Source: Xanthomonas sp. (lineage in GTDB: Bacteria > Pseudomonadota > Gammaproteobacteria > Xanthomonadales > Xanthomonadaceae). From it: 64,000 bases of DNA. Shown in pieces: positions 36,118 to 44,735 of this stretch (its first letter is position 1; each line of letters starts with the position of its first letter). The notes below the pieces were generated by a model that did not search any database, was not told the DNA's origin, and saw only the letters and a program-made list of their open reading frames with translations. The position numbers and the translations under genes were made by a program. The stretch is from the NCBI RefSeq assembly GCF_017163755.1, contig NZ_JAFIWC010000001.1, forward strand, positions 372,001 to 436,000, written 5' to 3'.

Positions 36118-36150
36118 GCCGGGACTCGGGACTGGGGACTCGGGACCCGG
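36118..36150. repeat. Single heptamer array after the DUF885 gene
   Basis: GCCGGGACTCGGG followed by variant units (GGGACTG, GGGACTC, GGGACCC). No matching right arm is visible within 200 bases, so this is a solo left arm. Confidence 0.75.
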
Positions 36151-36183
36151 TAAAAGCCTTCCACCGAAACGTCCCGCAAGATC

Positions 36184-36313
36184 CAACTGGAGAAAAGCCC
36201 CCTTGAGTCAAGGGGGCGCGCCGATAGGCGTGGGGATGTGGATGGTGGTGAGCTGGGGCCACGGTTTGCGCAGCAAAGCGTGGGGCGGCAGCGCGAAATG
36301 CGCTGACGCGCTC
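36184..36313 (-). repeat. Dispersed 130-bp intergenic repeat, copy 2, with terminator
   Basis: This is the reverse-complement partner of 12128-12257. It begins CAACTGGAGAAAAGCCCCC and carries the hairpin CCCCCTT-GAGTC-AAGGGGG. Read on the minus strand, the hairpin is followed by TTTT and would terminate the ABC exporter transcript, just as copy 1 terminates bamA. Both copies place this hairpin about 170-210 bases beyond the stop codon of the gene. Confidence 0.8.
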
Positions 36314-36384
36314 GTCAGCGGAGCCTGAAGTCTGCGCAGCAAACCGTGGTGGCGCTAGTGCGAACGCGCTAGCGCCGCCATCCG

Positions 36385-38226
36385 TCAGCGCGGATCCACC
36401 GAGGCGGCGACGAAACCGCCCGTCTGCCGCGCCCACAGCCGCGCGTACAGGCCGCCGCGCGCGACCAATTCGGCATGGGTGCCGGACTCCACGATCGCCC
36501 CCTGGTCCATCACCACCAGCCGGTCCATCCGCGCGATGGTCGACAGCCGGTGCGCGATCGCGATCACCGTCTTGCCGGCCATCAGCTCGTCCAGGCTGTC
36601 CTGGATCGCCGCCTCCACTTCCGAATCCAGCGCCGAGGTGGCCTCGTCCATCACCAGGATCGGCGCGTCCTTGAGCAGCACGCGCGCGATCGCGATGCGC
36701 TGGCGCTGGCCGCCGGACAGCTTCACGCCGCGCTCGCCCACGTGCGCGTCGTAGCCGCTGCGGCCCTCGCCGTCGCGCAACGTATCGATGAAGCCGTCGG
36801 CACGCGCCTTGCGCACCGCCGCGAGCAACTGCGCCTGGCTGGCGTCCGGGCGCCCGTACAGCAGGTTGTCGCGGATCGAGCGGTGCAGCAGCGAGGTGTC
36901 CTGGGTCACCACGCCGATCTGCCCGCGCAGGCTCTCCTGGGTGACCGCGGCGATGTCCTGGCCGTCGATCAGGATGCGTCCGCTTTCCAGGTCGTACAGC
37001 CGCAGCAGCACGTTGACCAGGGTCGACTTGCCGGCGCCCGACGGACCCACCAGCCCGATCTTCTCGCCGGGTCGCACCTGCAGGTCCAGCCCGGCGATCA
37101 CCCCGCCGCGCTTGCCGTAATGGAAATGCACGCCTTCGAAGCGCACCTCGCCGCGGGTCACCTGCAGCGGCTGCGCATCGGCGCGGTCGCGCACCTGGAT
37201 CGGCTGGGCGATGGTCTGCATGCCGTCCTGCACCGTGCCGATGTCCTCGAAGATGCCGTTGATCACCCACATGATCCAGCCGGACATGTTATGGATGCGG
37301 ATCACCAGGCCGGTGGCCAGGGTGATCGCACCGACGCTGATCCGGCCCTGGTTCCACAGCCACAGCGCCAGCCCGCAGGTGCCCACGATGAGGAAGCCGT
37401 TGAGCACGGCGATGGAGAAGTCCATGCCGGTGGTGACGCGGGTCTGCGCGCGATGCTTGACCGCCAGTTCGGTAAGCGCGTCGCGCACGTAGGCTTCCTC
37501 GCGCCGCGCATGCGCGAACAGCTTCAGCGTGGCGATGTTGGTATAGCCGTCGACGATGCGTCCCATCGCCTTGGAGCGCGCCTCCGAGGCGATCCACGCG
37601 CGCTGCTTCATCCGCGGCACGAAGTAGAACATCAGCGCGGCATAGCCGACCATCCACGCGATCAGCGGCGCCATCAGCCGCGCGTCGGCCTGCGCGAACA
37701 GGTACAGCGCGGTGCCGGTATAGACCGCGATGTACCACATCGCATCGACCATCTGCACGGTGGATTCGCGCAGCGAGGTGCCGGTCTGCATCACCCGGTT
37801 GGCGATGCGCCCGGCGAAATCGTTCTGGAAGAACCCCAGGCTCTGCCGCACCACGTAGTTGTGCATCAGCCAGCGCGCGCGGTTGCTCAGCCCAGGCATG
37901 ATCGACTGGTTGACCAGCAGGTTGTGCAGCCCGGTCAGCAGCGGCCGCGCGAGGAAGGTGATGCCGGCCATCCACAGCAGTTCGTCGCGGTGGCGCGCGA
38001 AGAACTCCGGCCCCGGCGCCTCGGCGACCAGGTCGACGATGCGGCCGAGGAAGTCGAACATCGCCACCTCGACCAGCGCCAGCAGCAGCCCGGCCACCAG
38101 CGTGGCGGCGAACACCGGCCACACCGGGCGCAGGTAGAACGCGTAGAACCGCCACACGCTGCGCGGCGGCGTGCGCGGATCGATCTCGGGAAATACGGGA
38201 ATCAGCGACTCGAACCAACGGAACAT
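36385..38226 (-). CDS. ABC exporter with fused transmembrane and ATPase domains
   Basis: This is a 613-aa half-transporter of the MsbA/MDR-like ABCB type. The N-terminal membrane domain (about 25-330) has six helices. The C-terminal nucleotide-binding domain has Walker A GPSGAGKST, Q-loop GVVTQDTSLLHRS, signature LSGGQRQRIAIARVLL, Walker B ILVMDEATSALD and the H-loop AIAHRLST. All ATPase residues are intact, so a working exporter that dimerises is expected. The long N-terminal segment FPEIDPRTPPRSVWRFYAFYL is shared with a subfamily of uncharacterised exporters. The substrate is not predictable. Confidence 0.93.
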   Translation of the reverse strand: MFRWFESLIPVFPEIDPRTPPRSVWRFYAFYLRPVWPVFAATLVAGLLLALVEVAMFDFLGRIVDLVAEAPGPEFFARHRDELLWMAGITFLARPLLTGLHNLLVNQSIMPGLSNRARWLMHNYVVRQSLGFFQNDFAGRIANRVMQTGTSLRESTVQMVDAMWYIAVYTGTALYLFAQADARLMAPLIAWMVGYAALMFYFVPRMKQRAWIASEARSKAMGRIVDGYTNIATLKLFAHARREEAYVRDALTELAVKHRAQTRVTTGMDFSIAVLNGFLIVGTCGLALWLWNQGRISVGAITLATGLVIRIHNMSGWIMWVINGIFEDIGTVQDGMQTIAQPIQVRDRADAQPLQVTRGEVRFEGVHFHYGKRGGVIAGLDLQVRPGEKIGLVGPSGAGKSTLVNVLLRLYDLESGRILIDGQDIAAVTQESLRGQIGVVTQDTSLLHRSIRDNLLYGRPDASQAQLLAAVRKARADGFIDTLRDGEGRSGYDAHVGERGVKLSGGQRQRIAIARVLLKDAPILVMDEATSALDSEVEAAIQDSLDELMAGKTVIAIAHRLSTIARMDRLVVMDQGAIVESGTHAELVARGGLYARLWARQTGGFVAASVDPR

Positions 38227-38270
38227 CGATACGCACCGGGTGTAACGGCTGGCGATTATCGCATTGGGTT

Positions 38271-38530
38271 GGGATTGGGGACTCGGGACTCGGGACTCGG
38301 GACTCGGGACGGCAGGATGCTGCCTGGGTGCGAATCTTCGTCAAGCGATTTGATGAAGAAACTGGCGCGTATTTTCAACAAAGCGGCACTTCCCAGCAAC
38401 ATGTCGCTTTGCTGTAGGAGGGGCTTCAGCCCCGACGCTCTGCCGGTAAGGCGTCGGGGCTGAAGCCCCTCCTACAGAAAGCCGAATACGCTGAGCCTGG
38501 AAAAATCCCGAGTCTCGAGTCCCGAGTCCC
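38271..38530. repeat. Inverted heptamer arrays flanking a REP-like hairpin
   Basis: The left arm (38271-38310) has four perfect GGGACTC units after a GGGATTG variant. The right arm (38506-38530) has GAGTCTC and GAGTCCC units. Between them lies the REP-like hairpin at 38412-38477, so one repeat family is nested in the spacer of another. The whole composite fills the 318-bp gap between the ABC exporter and the VOC gene, and no gene is visible there. Confidence 0.8.
38412..38477. repeat. REP-like palindromic element 2 (perfect 27-bp arms)
   Basis: The arms at 38412-38438 and 38451-38477 are exact reverse complements over 27 bp, beginning CTGTAGGAGGGGCTTCAG, with the 12-nt loop TCTGCCGGTAAG. It is the same family as 32941-33006. 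The lack of mismatches suggests recent origin or gene conversion. Confidence 0.92.
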
Positions 38531-38544
38531 CAAACCCCACCCCC

Positions 38545-38961
38545 CTACCCATGACTGCACACGCACAGCTTGTTGCCGTCGAGGTCGCGGAAATACGCGC
38601 CGTAGTAGTCGGGGTGGTAGTGCGGGCGCAGTCCGGGCGCGCCTTCGCAGCGCGCCCCATGGGCCAGTGCCAGCGCGTGGCAGCGGTCCACCTGCGCCCG
38701 GCTCGCCGCCTGCAGCGCGAGCATCTGTCCGTTGCCCGCGCTCGCCGGGTGGCCGTCGAACGCGCGGCCGATCAGCAGCAGCGGGCGCGGCGCGTCCGGC
38801 GCCATCCACCCGGCCCAGCCGCGCGCGTCGTCGCGGAACTTCAGTTGCAGCCCCAGCACCTCCAGCAGCGGCGCGTAGAACGCGAACGCCGCGGCGAAGT
38901 CGTTCACCCCCAGGTGGACGTGCGACAGCATCGGTAGCGGACGCGCCGCGGCCTCGCTCAT
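38545..38961 (-). CDS. VOC/glyoxalase-superfamily protein
   Basis: This is a 138-aa protein with a single vicinal-oxygen-chelate domain. MLSHVHLGVNDFAAAFAFYAPLLEVLGL contributes the first metal-binding His, and HPDYYGAYFRDLDGNKLCVCSH is the typical VOC C-terminal strand-loop (YFRDLDGNKL) with the Glu position replaced. No substrate is predictable. The start overlaps the stop of the upstream serine hydrolase (ATGA), so both come from one message. A heptamer arm lies 15 bases after its stop. Confidence 0.88.
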   Translation of the reverse strand: MSEAAARPLPMLSHVHLGVNDFAAAFAFYAPLLEVLGLQLKFRDDARGWAGWMAPDAPRPLLLIGRAFDGHPASAGNGQMLALQAASRAQVDRCHALALAHGARCEGAPGLRPHYHPDYYGAYFRDLDGNKLCVCSHG

Positions 38962-40568
38962 GACGCGTCGGCCACCGGGGTCAGCAGCAGGTCCTGGAAA
39001 TCGAAGCTGAAATCGGTCAGCGGCGATACCGCCTCCATGCGCGCCTCGCGCACCTTGCCGTCGGGCGTCAGCGCGAAGTTGACGAACGCATCGGCGTTGA
39101 GCGCGCGGTCGTGCCAGCGCACGATGAAGGTGTCGTGCTGCCAGTGCTCCAGCGTGCCGACCAGCTGCGCGGTCCTGCTGAAGCGCAATTCCAGCCGCTT
39201 GCCATGCTGCGCGATCGCCACGTCGCCGTACCAGGGGTCGCGATAGCTGCCGGCGTAACCGGACAGCGGCAGCGATGGCCCGGACGCCGCGCCGCGCGCG
39301 GCCACGTGCTTGCGCCAGTCTTCCTCGGCGTTCTGGTCGGCCTTGGCGATGGCGGCGGCATAGGCCGCGGTCCAGTCGGTCGGCGGCGCGCCGAGGAAGG
39401 CGTCGAGCACCTGCAGGGTGAGCGCATTGAACGCCGCGCCCACCTCCTGGTTGGTCAGCACGACCACGCCCAGCTTCTGCTCCGGCACCAGGGTCAGCCG
39501 CGACACCATGCCCGGCCAGCCGCCGGTGTGCCAGACCAGCTTGTGCCCGCGGTAGTCGCTCAGGCTCCAGCCTTCGCCGTAGCCGGCGAAATTCGGCTTC
39601 GCCGGCAGCAGCTGCGGCACGCTCGGCTCGGCGATGGCGATCGGGGTGATCACCTGCCACATTTCCTTCTGACGGGCTTCGCTGAACAAGCGCCGCTCGT
39701 GCCCGCCGTCCGCCGGCAGCCGCCCGCCGTCGAGCTGCACCTGCATCCACTTGGCCAGGTCGTGCGCGCTGGCGTAGATGCCGCCGGCCGCGGCGTTGTT
39801 CGACCAGCTCATCGGCGGCACCGGGCGCAGGTCGCGGAAATCGAACCTGGCATGGCCCATCGCCGGCCGGTCGCCGGGCTGCAGGTGGTCGCTGTTGATG
39901 CGCGCCCCGCCCATGCCCACCGGCACGAAGATGCGCTGGCGCACGAACTCGGCATAGGACTGCCCGGACACCTGCTCGATGACCTTCTGCGCCACCGCAT
40001 AGAGGATGTTGTCGTAGGCGTAGCGGTCGCGGAAGCCGCCCTTCAGCGGCACCCGCGCCAGGCGCCTGACCACCTCGTCGTTGCTGTAGCTGGTGGCCGG
40101 CCAGAACAGCAGGTCGCCCGCGCCCAGGCTCAGCCCGCTGCGGTGGCTGAGCAGGTCGCGCAGGCGCATCTCGCCGGTCACGTAGGGGTCGGCCATCCGG
40201 AACCACGGCAGGTGCTCGACCACGCGGTCGTCCAGTTTCAGCTTGCCTTCGTCGGCGAGGATCGACAGCGCGGCGGCGGTGAAGGCCTTGGTGTTGGACG
40301 CGATCGCGAACGGGGTCTGCGCGTCCACCGGCTCGGGCTTGCCGAGCTCGCGCACGCCGTAGCCGCGCTCCAGCAGTACCTGCCCGTCCTTGACGATGGC
40401 GATGGCGACGCCGGGCACGTCGAACTGCTTGCGTACCCGCTCCACCCGCGCATCCAGATCCTGCAGCGCAGGCGGCAGCGAAGCGGCGGCTTGCGCCTGC
40501 GCGGCGGCGGCCACGGCCAACAGCAGGCCGCAGCCCATCGACAAGGTGTTCAAATCGTTAGCTCCCAT
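38958..40568 (-). CDS. Serine hydrolase of the class C beta-lactamase/PBP-like family
   Basis: This is a 536-aa secreted or periplasmic protein with an N-terminal signal (LLLAVAAAAQAQAAAS). The beta-lactamase fold (about 35-380) has the SxxK nucleophile motif in IASNTKAFTAAAL, the YxN-type motif YDN in RYAYDNILYAV and the third motif HTGGWPG. A C-terminal beta-rich domain (about 400-530) resembles DUF3471. Such proteins are usually esterases or D-aminopeptidases and rarely true beta-lactamases. The start at 40568 is used; 40538 would give a tidier signal peptide and is possible. Confidence 0.88.
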   Translation of the reverse strand: MGANDLNTLSMGCGLLLAVAAAAQAQAAASLPPALQDLDARVERVRKQFDVPGVAIAIVKDGQVLLERGYGVRELGKPEPVDAQTPFAIASNTKAFTAAALSILADEGKLKLDDRVVEHLPWFRMADPYVTGEMRLRDLLSHRSGLSLGAGDLLFWPATSYSNDEVVRRLARVPLKGGFRDRYAYDNILYAVAQKVIEQVSGQSYAEFVRQRIFVPVGMGGARINSDHLQPGDRPAMGHARFDFRDLRPVPPMSWSNNAAAGGIYASAHDLAKWMQVQLDGGRLPADGGHERRLFSEARQKEMWQVITPIAIAEPSVPQLLPAKPNFAGYGEGWSLSDYRGHKLVWHTGGWPGMVSRLTLVPEQKLGVVVLTNQEVGAAFNALTLQVLDAFLGAPPTDWTAAYAAAIAKADQNAEEDWRKHVAARGAASGPSLPLSGYAGSYRDPWYGDVAIAQHGKRLELRFSRTAQLVGTLEHWQHDTFIVRWHDRALNADAFVNFALTPDGKVREARMEAVSPLTDFSFDFQDLLLTPVADAS

Positions 40569-40618
40569 GCAAGAAGGTGGGGAAGAAGAGGGTGAAGAAG
40601 CGAGCGGTGCCGGCTCGT

Positions 40619-41098
40619 TCACGCACCCAGCGCCTGCGCGGCGACCAGCACGCCGTTGCGATCGGCGTACAGCCAGTGCCCGGGCACGAACGCCACGCCG
40701 GCGAACTGCAGCGGCACGTCGACCTCGCCGAGGCCGCGCCGGTCGGTCTTGCGCGGGCACGCGGCCAGCGCCTGCACGCCGAGCGGCAACGCCGCCAGCG
40801 CGTCCACGTCGCGCACGCAGCCGTGGATCAGCAGCCCGGCCCAGCCGTGGCGCACCGCGTTCTCGGCGATCTGGTCGCCGAGCAGCGCGCAGCGCAGCGA
40901 GCCCTGCCCGTCGACGACGATGACCCGGCCGTCGCCGGGCGTGGCCGCCAGCTCGCGCACCCGCGAGTTGTCCTCGAAGCAGCGCACGGTGACGATGCGC
41001 CCGCAGAACGCGGGCCGGCCGCCGTAGCTGCGGAACAGCGGCGCGGCGACCTGCACCTCGGGGTGGTCGTCGCACAGGTCGGGCGTGGTCCAGGTCAT
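40619..41098 (-). CDS. rraA: RraA-family protein (RNase E inhibitor or HMG/CHA aldolase-like)
   Basis: This is a 159-aa protein of the RraA fold. [23 protein letters not shown] is the family N-terminus. [26 protein letters not shown] contains the Gly/Asp residues that in the aldolase branch bind metal and pyruvate (GCVRD). In E. coli RraA binds RNase E and lowers its activity, while related enzymes act as 4-hydroxy-4-methyl-2-oxoglutarate aldolases. The sequence alone does not decide between these. It is the first gene of a minus-strand cluster with the serine hydrolase 50 bases downstream. Confidence 0.88.
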   Translation of the reverse strand: MTWTTPDLCDDHPEVQVAAPLFRSYGGRPAFCGRIVTVRCFEDNSRVRELAATPGDGRVIVVDGQGSLRCALLGDQIAENAVRHGWAGLLIHGCVRDVDALAALPLGVQALAACPRKTDRRGLGEVDVPLQFAGVAFVPGHWLYADRNGVLVAAQALGA

Positions 41099-41229
41099 GG
41101 TCGGTCGGGCAGCGGACGCTGCGTCGATGGTAGCGCGCCGACGCCGCGCGTGGCGCCCGTGCGCGGTGCACGCCGCCTGCGCGCCGGCTGCGGCACAATC
41201 CAGGTCCGTCCACGCCGGCAGCCTTCGCG

Positions 41230-42057
41230 ATGACCGATCTCTTCGACTCCGCCCCGCCCTCGATCCCCGGCATCCGCGTCGGCATCGGCGGCTGGACCTT
41301 CGCGCCGTGGCGCGGCGGCATGTTCTACCCGCAAGGCCTGGTGCAACGCCGCGAACTGGAATACGCCAGCCGCCACGTCAGCAGCATCGAGATCAACGGC
41401 ACCTACTACGGCACCCAGAAGCCGGCGACCTATGCGCGCTGGCGCGACGAGACGCCGCCGAACTTCGTGTTCTCGGCCAAGGCGCCCAAGCGCATCACCG
41501 GCGCACGGCGCCTGGCCGGCACCGGTGCGCAGGTGGACGACTTCGTCGGCGGCATCGCCGAGCTCGGCGACAAGCTCGGCCCGCTGGTATGGCAGTTCCA
41601 GTCCGGGCGCACGCTCGATGCCGACGACGTCGCCGCGTTCCTGGAACTGCTGCCCACGCAGGCCCAGGGGCGCAAGTTGCGCCACGTGCTGGAGGTCCGC
41701 GATCCGGCCTTCGTCGGCCCGGGGCTGCTGAAGCTGGCGCGCAAGCACCGCGTGGCCACGGTGTTCACCGATTCGCCCGAATACCCGTCCTTCGCCGACC
41801 TCAGCGCCGATTTCGTCTACGCCCGGCTGATGCGCAGCCGCGCCGACCTCGCCCACGGCTACCCGGCCAAGGAACTGCGCGCCTGGGCCGAACAGGCGCG
41901 CGCCTGGCAGCGCGGCGAGGACAACCCGGAGCTGCCGCACGTCGGCGCGCCGGCCAAGCCGGCCAAGCGCCGCGACGTGTTCGTCTACTTCATCAGCGCA
42001 GCCAAGGAGCGCAACCCGGGCGCGGCGATGGCGCTGCTGGCCGAACTGGCCCGTTGA
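41230..42057 (+). CDS. DUF72-family TIM-barrel protein
   Basis: This is a 275-aa protein of the YecE/DUF72 family. It shows the family start [20 protein letters not shown], then [20 protein letters not shown] and [13 protein letters not shown], all conserved barrel-core motifs. No enzymatic reaction is established for the family to my knowledge. It is divergent from rraA. An XRE-cupin regulator gene follows after a 108-bp gap that contains that gene's palindromic operator. Confidence 0.9.
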   Translation: MTDLFDSAPPSIPGIRVGIGGWTFAPWRGGMFYPQGLVQRRELEYASRHVSSIEINGTYYGTQKPATYARWRDETPPNFVFSAKAPKRITGARRLAGTGAQVDDFVGGIAELGDKLGPLVWQFQSGRTLDADDVAAFLELLPTQAQGRKLRHVLEVRDPAFVGPGLLKLARKHRVATVFTDSPEYPSFADLSADFVYARLMRSRADLAHGYPAKELRAWAEQARAWQRGEDNPELPHVGAPAKPAKRRDVFVYFISAAKERNPGAAMALLAELAR

Positions 42058-42130
42058 TCGCGCCATCCAGGCGGCAGCGACGCGGTCCCGGCAAGCCCCG
42101 ACGTGGCTTGCCAAGCTAGGAGCTGTGCAG

Positions 42131-42156
42131 TTTAATGGATGCTAACCTCCATTAAA
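42131..42156 (+). promoter_or_regulatory. Palindromic operator before the XRE-cupin regulator
   Basis: TTTAATGGA and TCCATTAAA are perfect 9-bp inverted arms with an 8-bp spacer (TGCTAACC), ending 9 bases before the ATG at 42166. The A/T-rich arms contrast with the surrounding sequence. An autoregulatory site for the XRE-cupin protein is the simplest reading. Confidence 0.75.
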
Positions 42157-42165
42157 CCGACAGCC

Positions 42166-42738
42166 ATGGACATCAACGCCCGCCTCGCCCGCCGCCTGCA
42201 CAGCCTGCGCCTGGACCGGCGCCTGTCGATGGAGACGCTGGCCAGCCGCAGCGGCGTCAGCCGTTCCAATATCTCGCTGATCGAACGCGGCCAGAGCAGC
42301 CCGACCGCCAGCGTGCTGGACAAGCTCGCCTCGGCGCTGGACGTCACCCTCGCCGCGCTGTTCGAGGACGGCGATCCGCCGGCGGCGCCGTCGCCGCTTG
42401 CGCGCGGCGGCGCGCAGCCGCAGTGGACCGACCCGGTGTCGGGCTACGTGCGCCGCAACCTGTCGCCGGCCAGCGGCTCGCCGCTGCAACTGGTGGAAGT
42501 GCGTTTCCCGCCCGGCCAGCGCGTGGCCTACGACACGGTCGGGCGCGACAGCGAGGTGCACCAGCAGGTGTGGATGATCGAAGGCACCCTGCAGCTGACG
42601 CTCGGCGAGGAACACTGGCTGCTGGAGGCGGGCGATTGCCTGGCGATGCAACTGGACCGCCCGCTCGCGTTCCACAACCCCGGGCGCGGCACTGCGCGCT
42701 ACCTGGTGGCACTGACCCAGGCGCGGCGCCACGCATGA
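42166..42738 (+). CDS. XRE-family regulator with C-terminal cupin sensor domain
   Basis: This is a 190-aa protein. An N-terminal Cro/CI helix-turn-helix (about 5-65; SMETLASRSGVSRSNISLIE and GQSSPTASVLDKLASALDV) is joined to a small cupin barrel (about 110-185; WMIEGTLQLTLGEEHWLLEAGDC). This architecture is common in regulators of amine, sugar or antibiotic metabolism. The ATG at 42166 lies just after the operator; an in-frame ATG at 42139 is inside the operator and is rejected. Its stop overlaps the GNAT start by 4 bases, so the acetyltransferase is probably its co-regulated target. Confidence 0.92.
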   Translation: MDINARLARRLHSLRLDRRLSMETLASRSGVSRSNISLIERGQSSPTASVLDKLASALDVTLAALFEDGDPPAAPSPLARGGAQPQWTDPVSGYVRRNLSPASGSPLQLVEVRFPPGQRVAYDTVGRDSEVHQQVWMIEGTLQLTLGEEHWLLEAGDCLAMQLDRPLAFHNPGRGTARYLVALTQARRHA

Positions 42739-43295
42739 GCGCGTCCATGCACGGGCCGAGCGGGCTGGGCGAGCGGGGCGTGCGCGTGCGCCGCGCCGAT
42801 GCCGCGCAGGCGGCCGCCTACGTCGACGCGCTGGCCGAGGTGCTGCTGGACTGCGTCGAAGGTGGCGCCTCGGTGGGCTTTATGTGGCCGCTGCCGCGCG
42901 AGCGCGCGCTCGGCTTCTGGCGCGGCGCGGCCGACGCGGTCGCGCGCGGCGAACACGTGCTGCTGGTCGCCGAGGACGCGCACGGCGGCGTGCTCGGCAC
43001 GGTGCAATTGGTCCTCGCGCAACCGGACAACCAGCCGCACCGCGCCGACGTGGCCAAGATGCTGGTCCGGCGCAGCGCGCGGCGCCGCGGCATCGCCGGG
43101 CTATTGCTGGAAGCGCTCGAGGACGCCGCACGCGAGGCCGGCAAGCGCCTGCTGGTGCTGGACACGGTCAGCGGCAGCGACGCCGAACGCGTGTACGCGC
43201 GCAGCGGCTGGCAGCGCGCCGGCGCGATCCCGCACTACGCGCTCATGCCCGACGGCACGCCGTGCAGCACCACGTACTTCTACAAACACCTGTAA
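42735..43295 (+). CDS. GNAT-family N-acetyltransferase
   Basis: This is a 186-aa GCN5-related acetyltransferase. HVLLVAEDAHGGVLGTVQLVL is the central strand pair, and AKMLVRRSARRRGIAGLLLEAL carries the acetyl-CoA pyrophosphate-binding motif RRRGIA. LLVLDTVSGSDAERVYARSGW is the conserved C-terminal block. The substrate is probably a small molecule or peptide amine, unresolved. It is translationally coupled to the XRE-cupin gene. Its stop codon lies inside the first unit of a 15-bp tandem repeat. Confidence 0.9.
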   Translation: MSASMHGPSGLGERGVRVRRADAAQAAAYVDALAEVLLDCVEGGASVGFMWPLPRERALGFWRGAADAVARGEHVLLVAEDAHGGVLGTVQLVLAQPDNQPHRADVAKMLVRRSARRRGIAGLLLEALEDAAREAGKRLLVLDTVSGSDAERVYARSGWQRAGAIPHYALMPDGTPCSTTYFYKHL

Positions 43296-43362
43296 AGCGG
43301 GCACCTGTAAAGCCGGCATCTGCAAGGCCAGCTCCTGCAAAGCCAACGCCTGCAAAGCCAGC
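43288..43362 (+). repeat. 15-bp minisatellite overlapping the GNAT stop codon
   Basis: There are five units of the form NCCTGYAAAGCCRRC at 43288, 43303, 43318, 43333 and 43348, then a partial unit. The first unit contains the GNAT TAA. In another frame the array reads a pentapeptide CKAxx repeated five times. Length change by whole units would not alter the GNAT protein. Confidence 0.75.
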
Positions 43363-43760
43363 ACCAAGGCGAGCAGGCATGGACCCGGACCCGGACACGC
43401 ACCGGCCCAGCCCGGGAGATTGTTCCTCCGCTCGGCACACACCGCACGCAAGCCCCCTGCAGCGGCCCTAAGGGCGCATACGCGCCTTCTGCACGCCGCA
43501 ACACGTGAGCGCATTCGCTCCAGCGGCAGAGATGCTGTCCGCTTGCACGCAGGAAGACCGCGCGTCCAACCAATGCCGGTTTGCCGTTCGCGCGCGGACA
43601 TCTTCCGCAAATGGACCGAAACTTTCAGGAAGCGCCCTCACGCCGAAAGCCACCAGATCCCCGCTCCACGCGATCCGCATACCGACGCAGCGCCGTTCCG
43701 AGTCCCCAGTCCCGAGTCCCGAGTCCCGGCTCCCCCGCCAGTTTGCGCGACAATACCGCG
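43363..43760. other. Intergenic region before the second EamA exporter
   Basis: These 398 bases hold no convincing gene. A solo right-arm heptamer array (about 43697-43730, GAGTCCC units ending CCCGGC) lies near the end, 31 bases before the EamA start. The region is slightly less GC-rich than the flanking genes (for example TTCCGCAAATGGACCGAAAC). No promoter is identifiable with confidence. Confidence 0.5.
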
Positions 43761-44708
43761 ATGCCCATTTCCCCCACCACCAAGGCCCAGCTGCAAATCC
43801 ATTTCTGCGTGCTGCTGTGGGGCATCACCGCGATCCTCGGCAAGCTGATCACGCTGCCGGCGCTGCCGCTGGTGTGGTGGCGGATGCTGATCGTGGTCGC
43901 CGCGCTGGCGCTGCTGCCGCGGGTATGGCGCGGACTGGCCGCGCTGACGCCGAAGCTGCTGCTGGGCTACGCGCTGGTGGGCGCGCTGGTCGGGCTGCAC
44001 TGGCTGACCTTCTATGGCGCGATCAAGCTCGCCAACGCCTCGGTCGCGGCCACCTGCATCGCGCTGGCGCCGGTGTTCACCGCGGTGATCGAGCCGTGGG
44101 TGGCCAAGCGCCCGTTCCGTCCCAGCGAACTGGCCTTCGGCCTGGCGGTGCTGCCCGGCGTGGCGCTGGTGGTCGGCGGCGTGCCGCACGGCATGCGCAG
44201 CGGCGTGGTGATCGGGGCGGTGTCGGCGCTGCTGGTCGCCGCGTTCGGCTCGCTCAACAAGCGCCTGGTCGACCACGCCGATCCGCTGACCGTCACCGCG
44301 CTGGAGCTCGGCGCCGGCACCGTGACCCTGACCCTGCTGGCGCCGCTGCTGCCGTTCGTGCTGCCGTCGCTGAGCGGGCCGCTGCTGGTGCTGCCGGGCC
44401 TGCACGATACCGCGCTGCTGCTGGCGCTGGCGCTGCTGTGCACGCTGCTGCCGTTTGCGCTGGCGCTGGTCGCGCTGCGCCGGCTCAGCGCCTACGCGGT
44501 GCAACTGGTCACCAACCTGGAGCCGGTCTACGCGATCGTGTTCGCCATCGTGCTGCTGGACGAGCAGAAGGAGCTCACCGCGCTGTTCTACCTGGGCGTG
44601 GCGGTGATCCTCGGCGCGGTGTTCCTGCACCCGTGGCTGACCCGCACGCGGCCGCTGCGGCATCCGCAAGTGCTGGCGACCTCCGAGGCCAAGAACGCGG
44701 TCGATTGA
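43761..44708 (+). CDS. EamA-family drug/metabolite transporter (second of two)
   Basis: This is a 315-aa inner-membrane protein with ten predicted helices in two EamA repeats. Motifs include FCVLLWGITAILGKLITLPA, HWLTFYGAIKLANASVAATC, and the C-terminal TNLEPVYAIVFAIVLLDEQKE with its conserved Glu. The start at 43761 gives the shortest N-terminus before the first helix; in-frame sequence upstream is repeat-encoded (ESRVPSP-type). It is unlike the EamA protein at 28351-29280 outside the shared motifs, so it is probably not a recent duplicate. The substrate is unknown. Confidence 0.88.
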   Translation: MPISPTTKAQLQIHFCVLLWGITAILGKLITLPALPLVWWRMLIVVAALALLPRVWRGLAALTPKLLLGYALVGALVGLHWLTFYGAIKLANASVAATCIALAPVFTAVIEPWVAKRPFRPSELAFGLAVLPGVALVVGGVPHGMRSGVVIGAVSALLVAAFGSLNKRLVDHADPLTVTALELGAGTVTLTLLAPLLPFVLPSLSGPLLVLPGLHDTALLLALALLCTLLPFALALVALRRLSAYAVQLVTNLEPVYAIVFAIVLLDEQKELTALFYLGVAVILGAVFLHPWLTRTRPLRHPQVLATSEAKNAVD

Positions 44709-44735
44709 ACCGGCCGCACGGCGCGGCCGCCGCGC

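Noticed and set aside
38958-40568. Antibiotic-resistance beta-lactamase
   Set aside because: The SxxK, YxN and HTGG motifs with a C-terminal DUF3471-like domain fit the broad serine hydrolase group. Nothing specifically indicates beta-lactam hydrolysis.
43363-43610. Coding continuation of CKA repeats after the GNAT gene
   Set aside because: The open frame has no start of its own, composition unlike the genes, and no homology I recognise.
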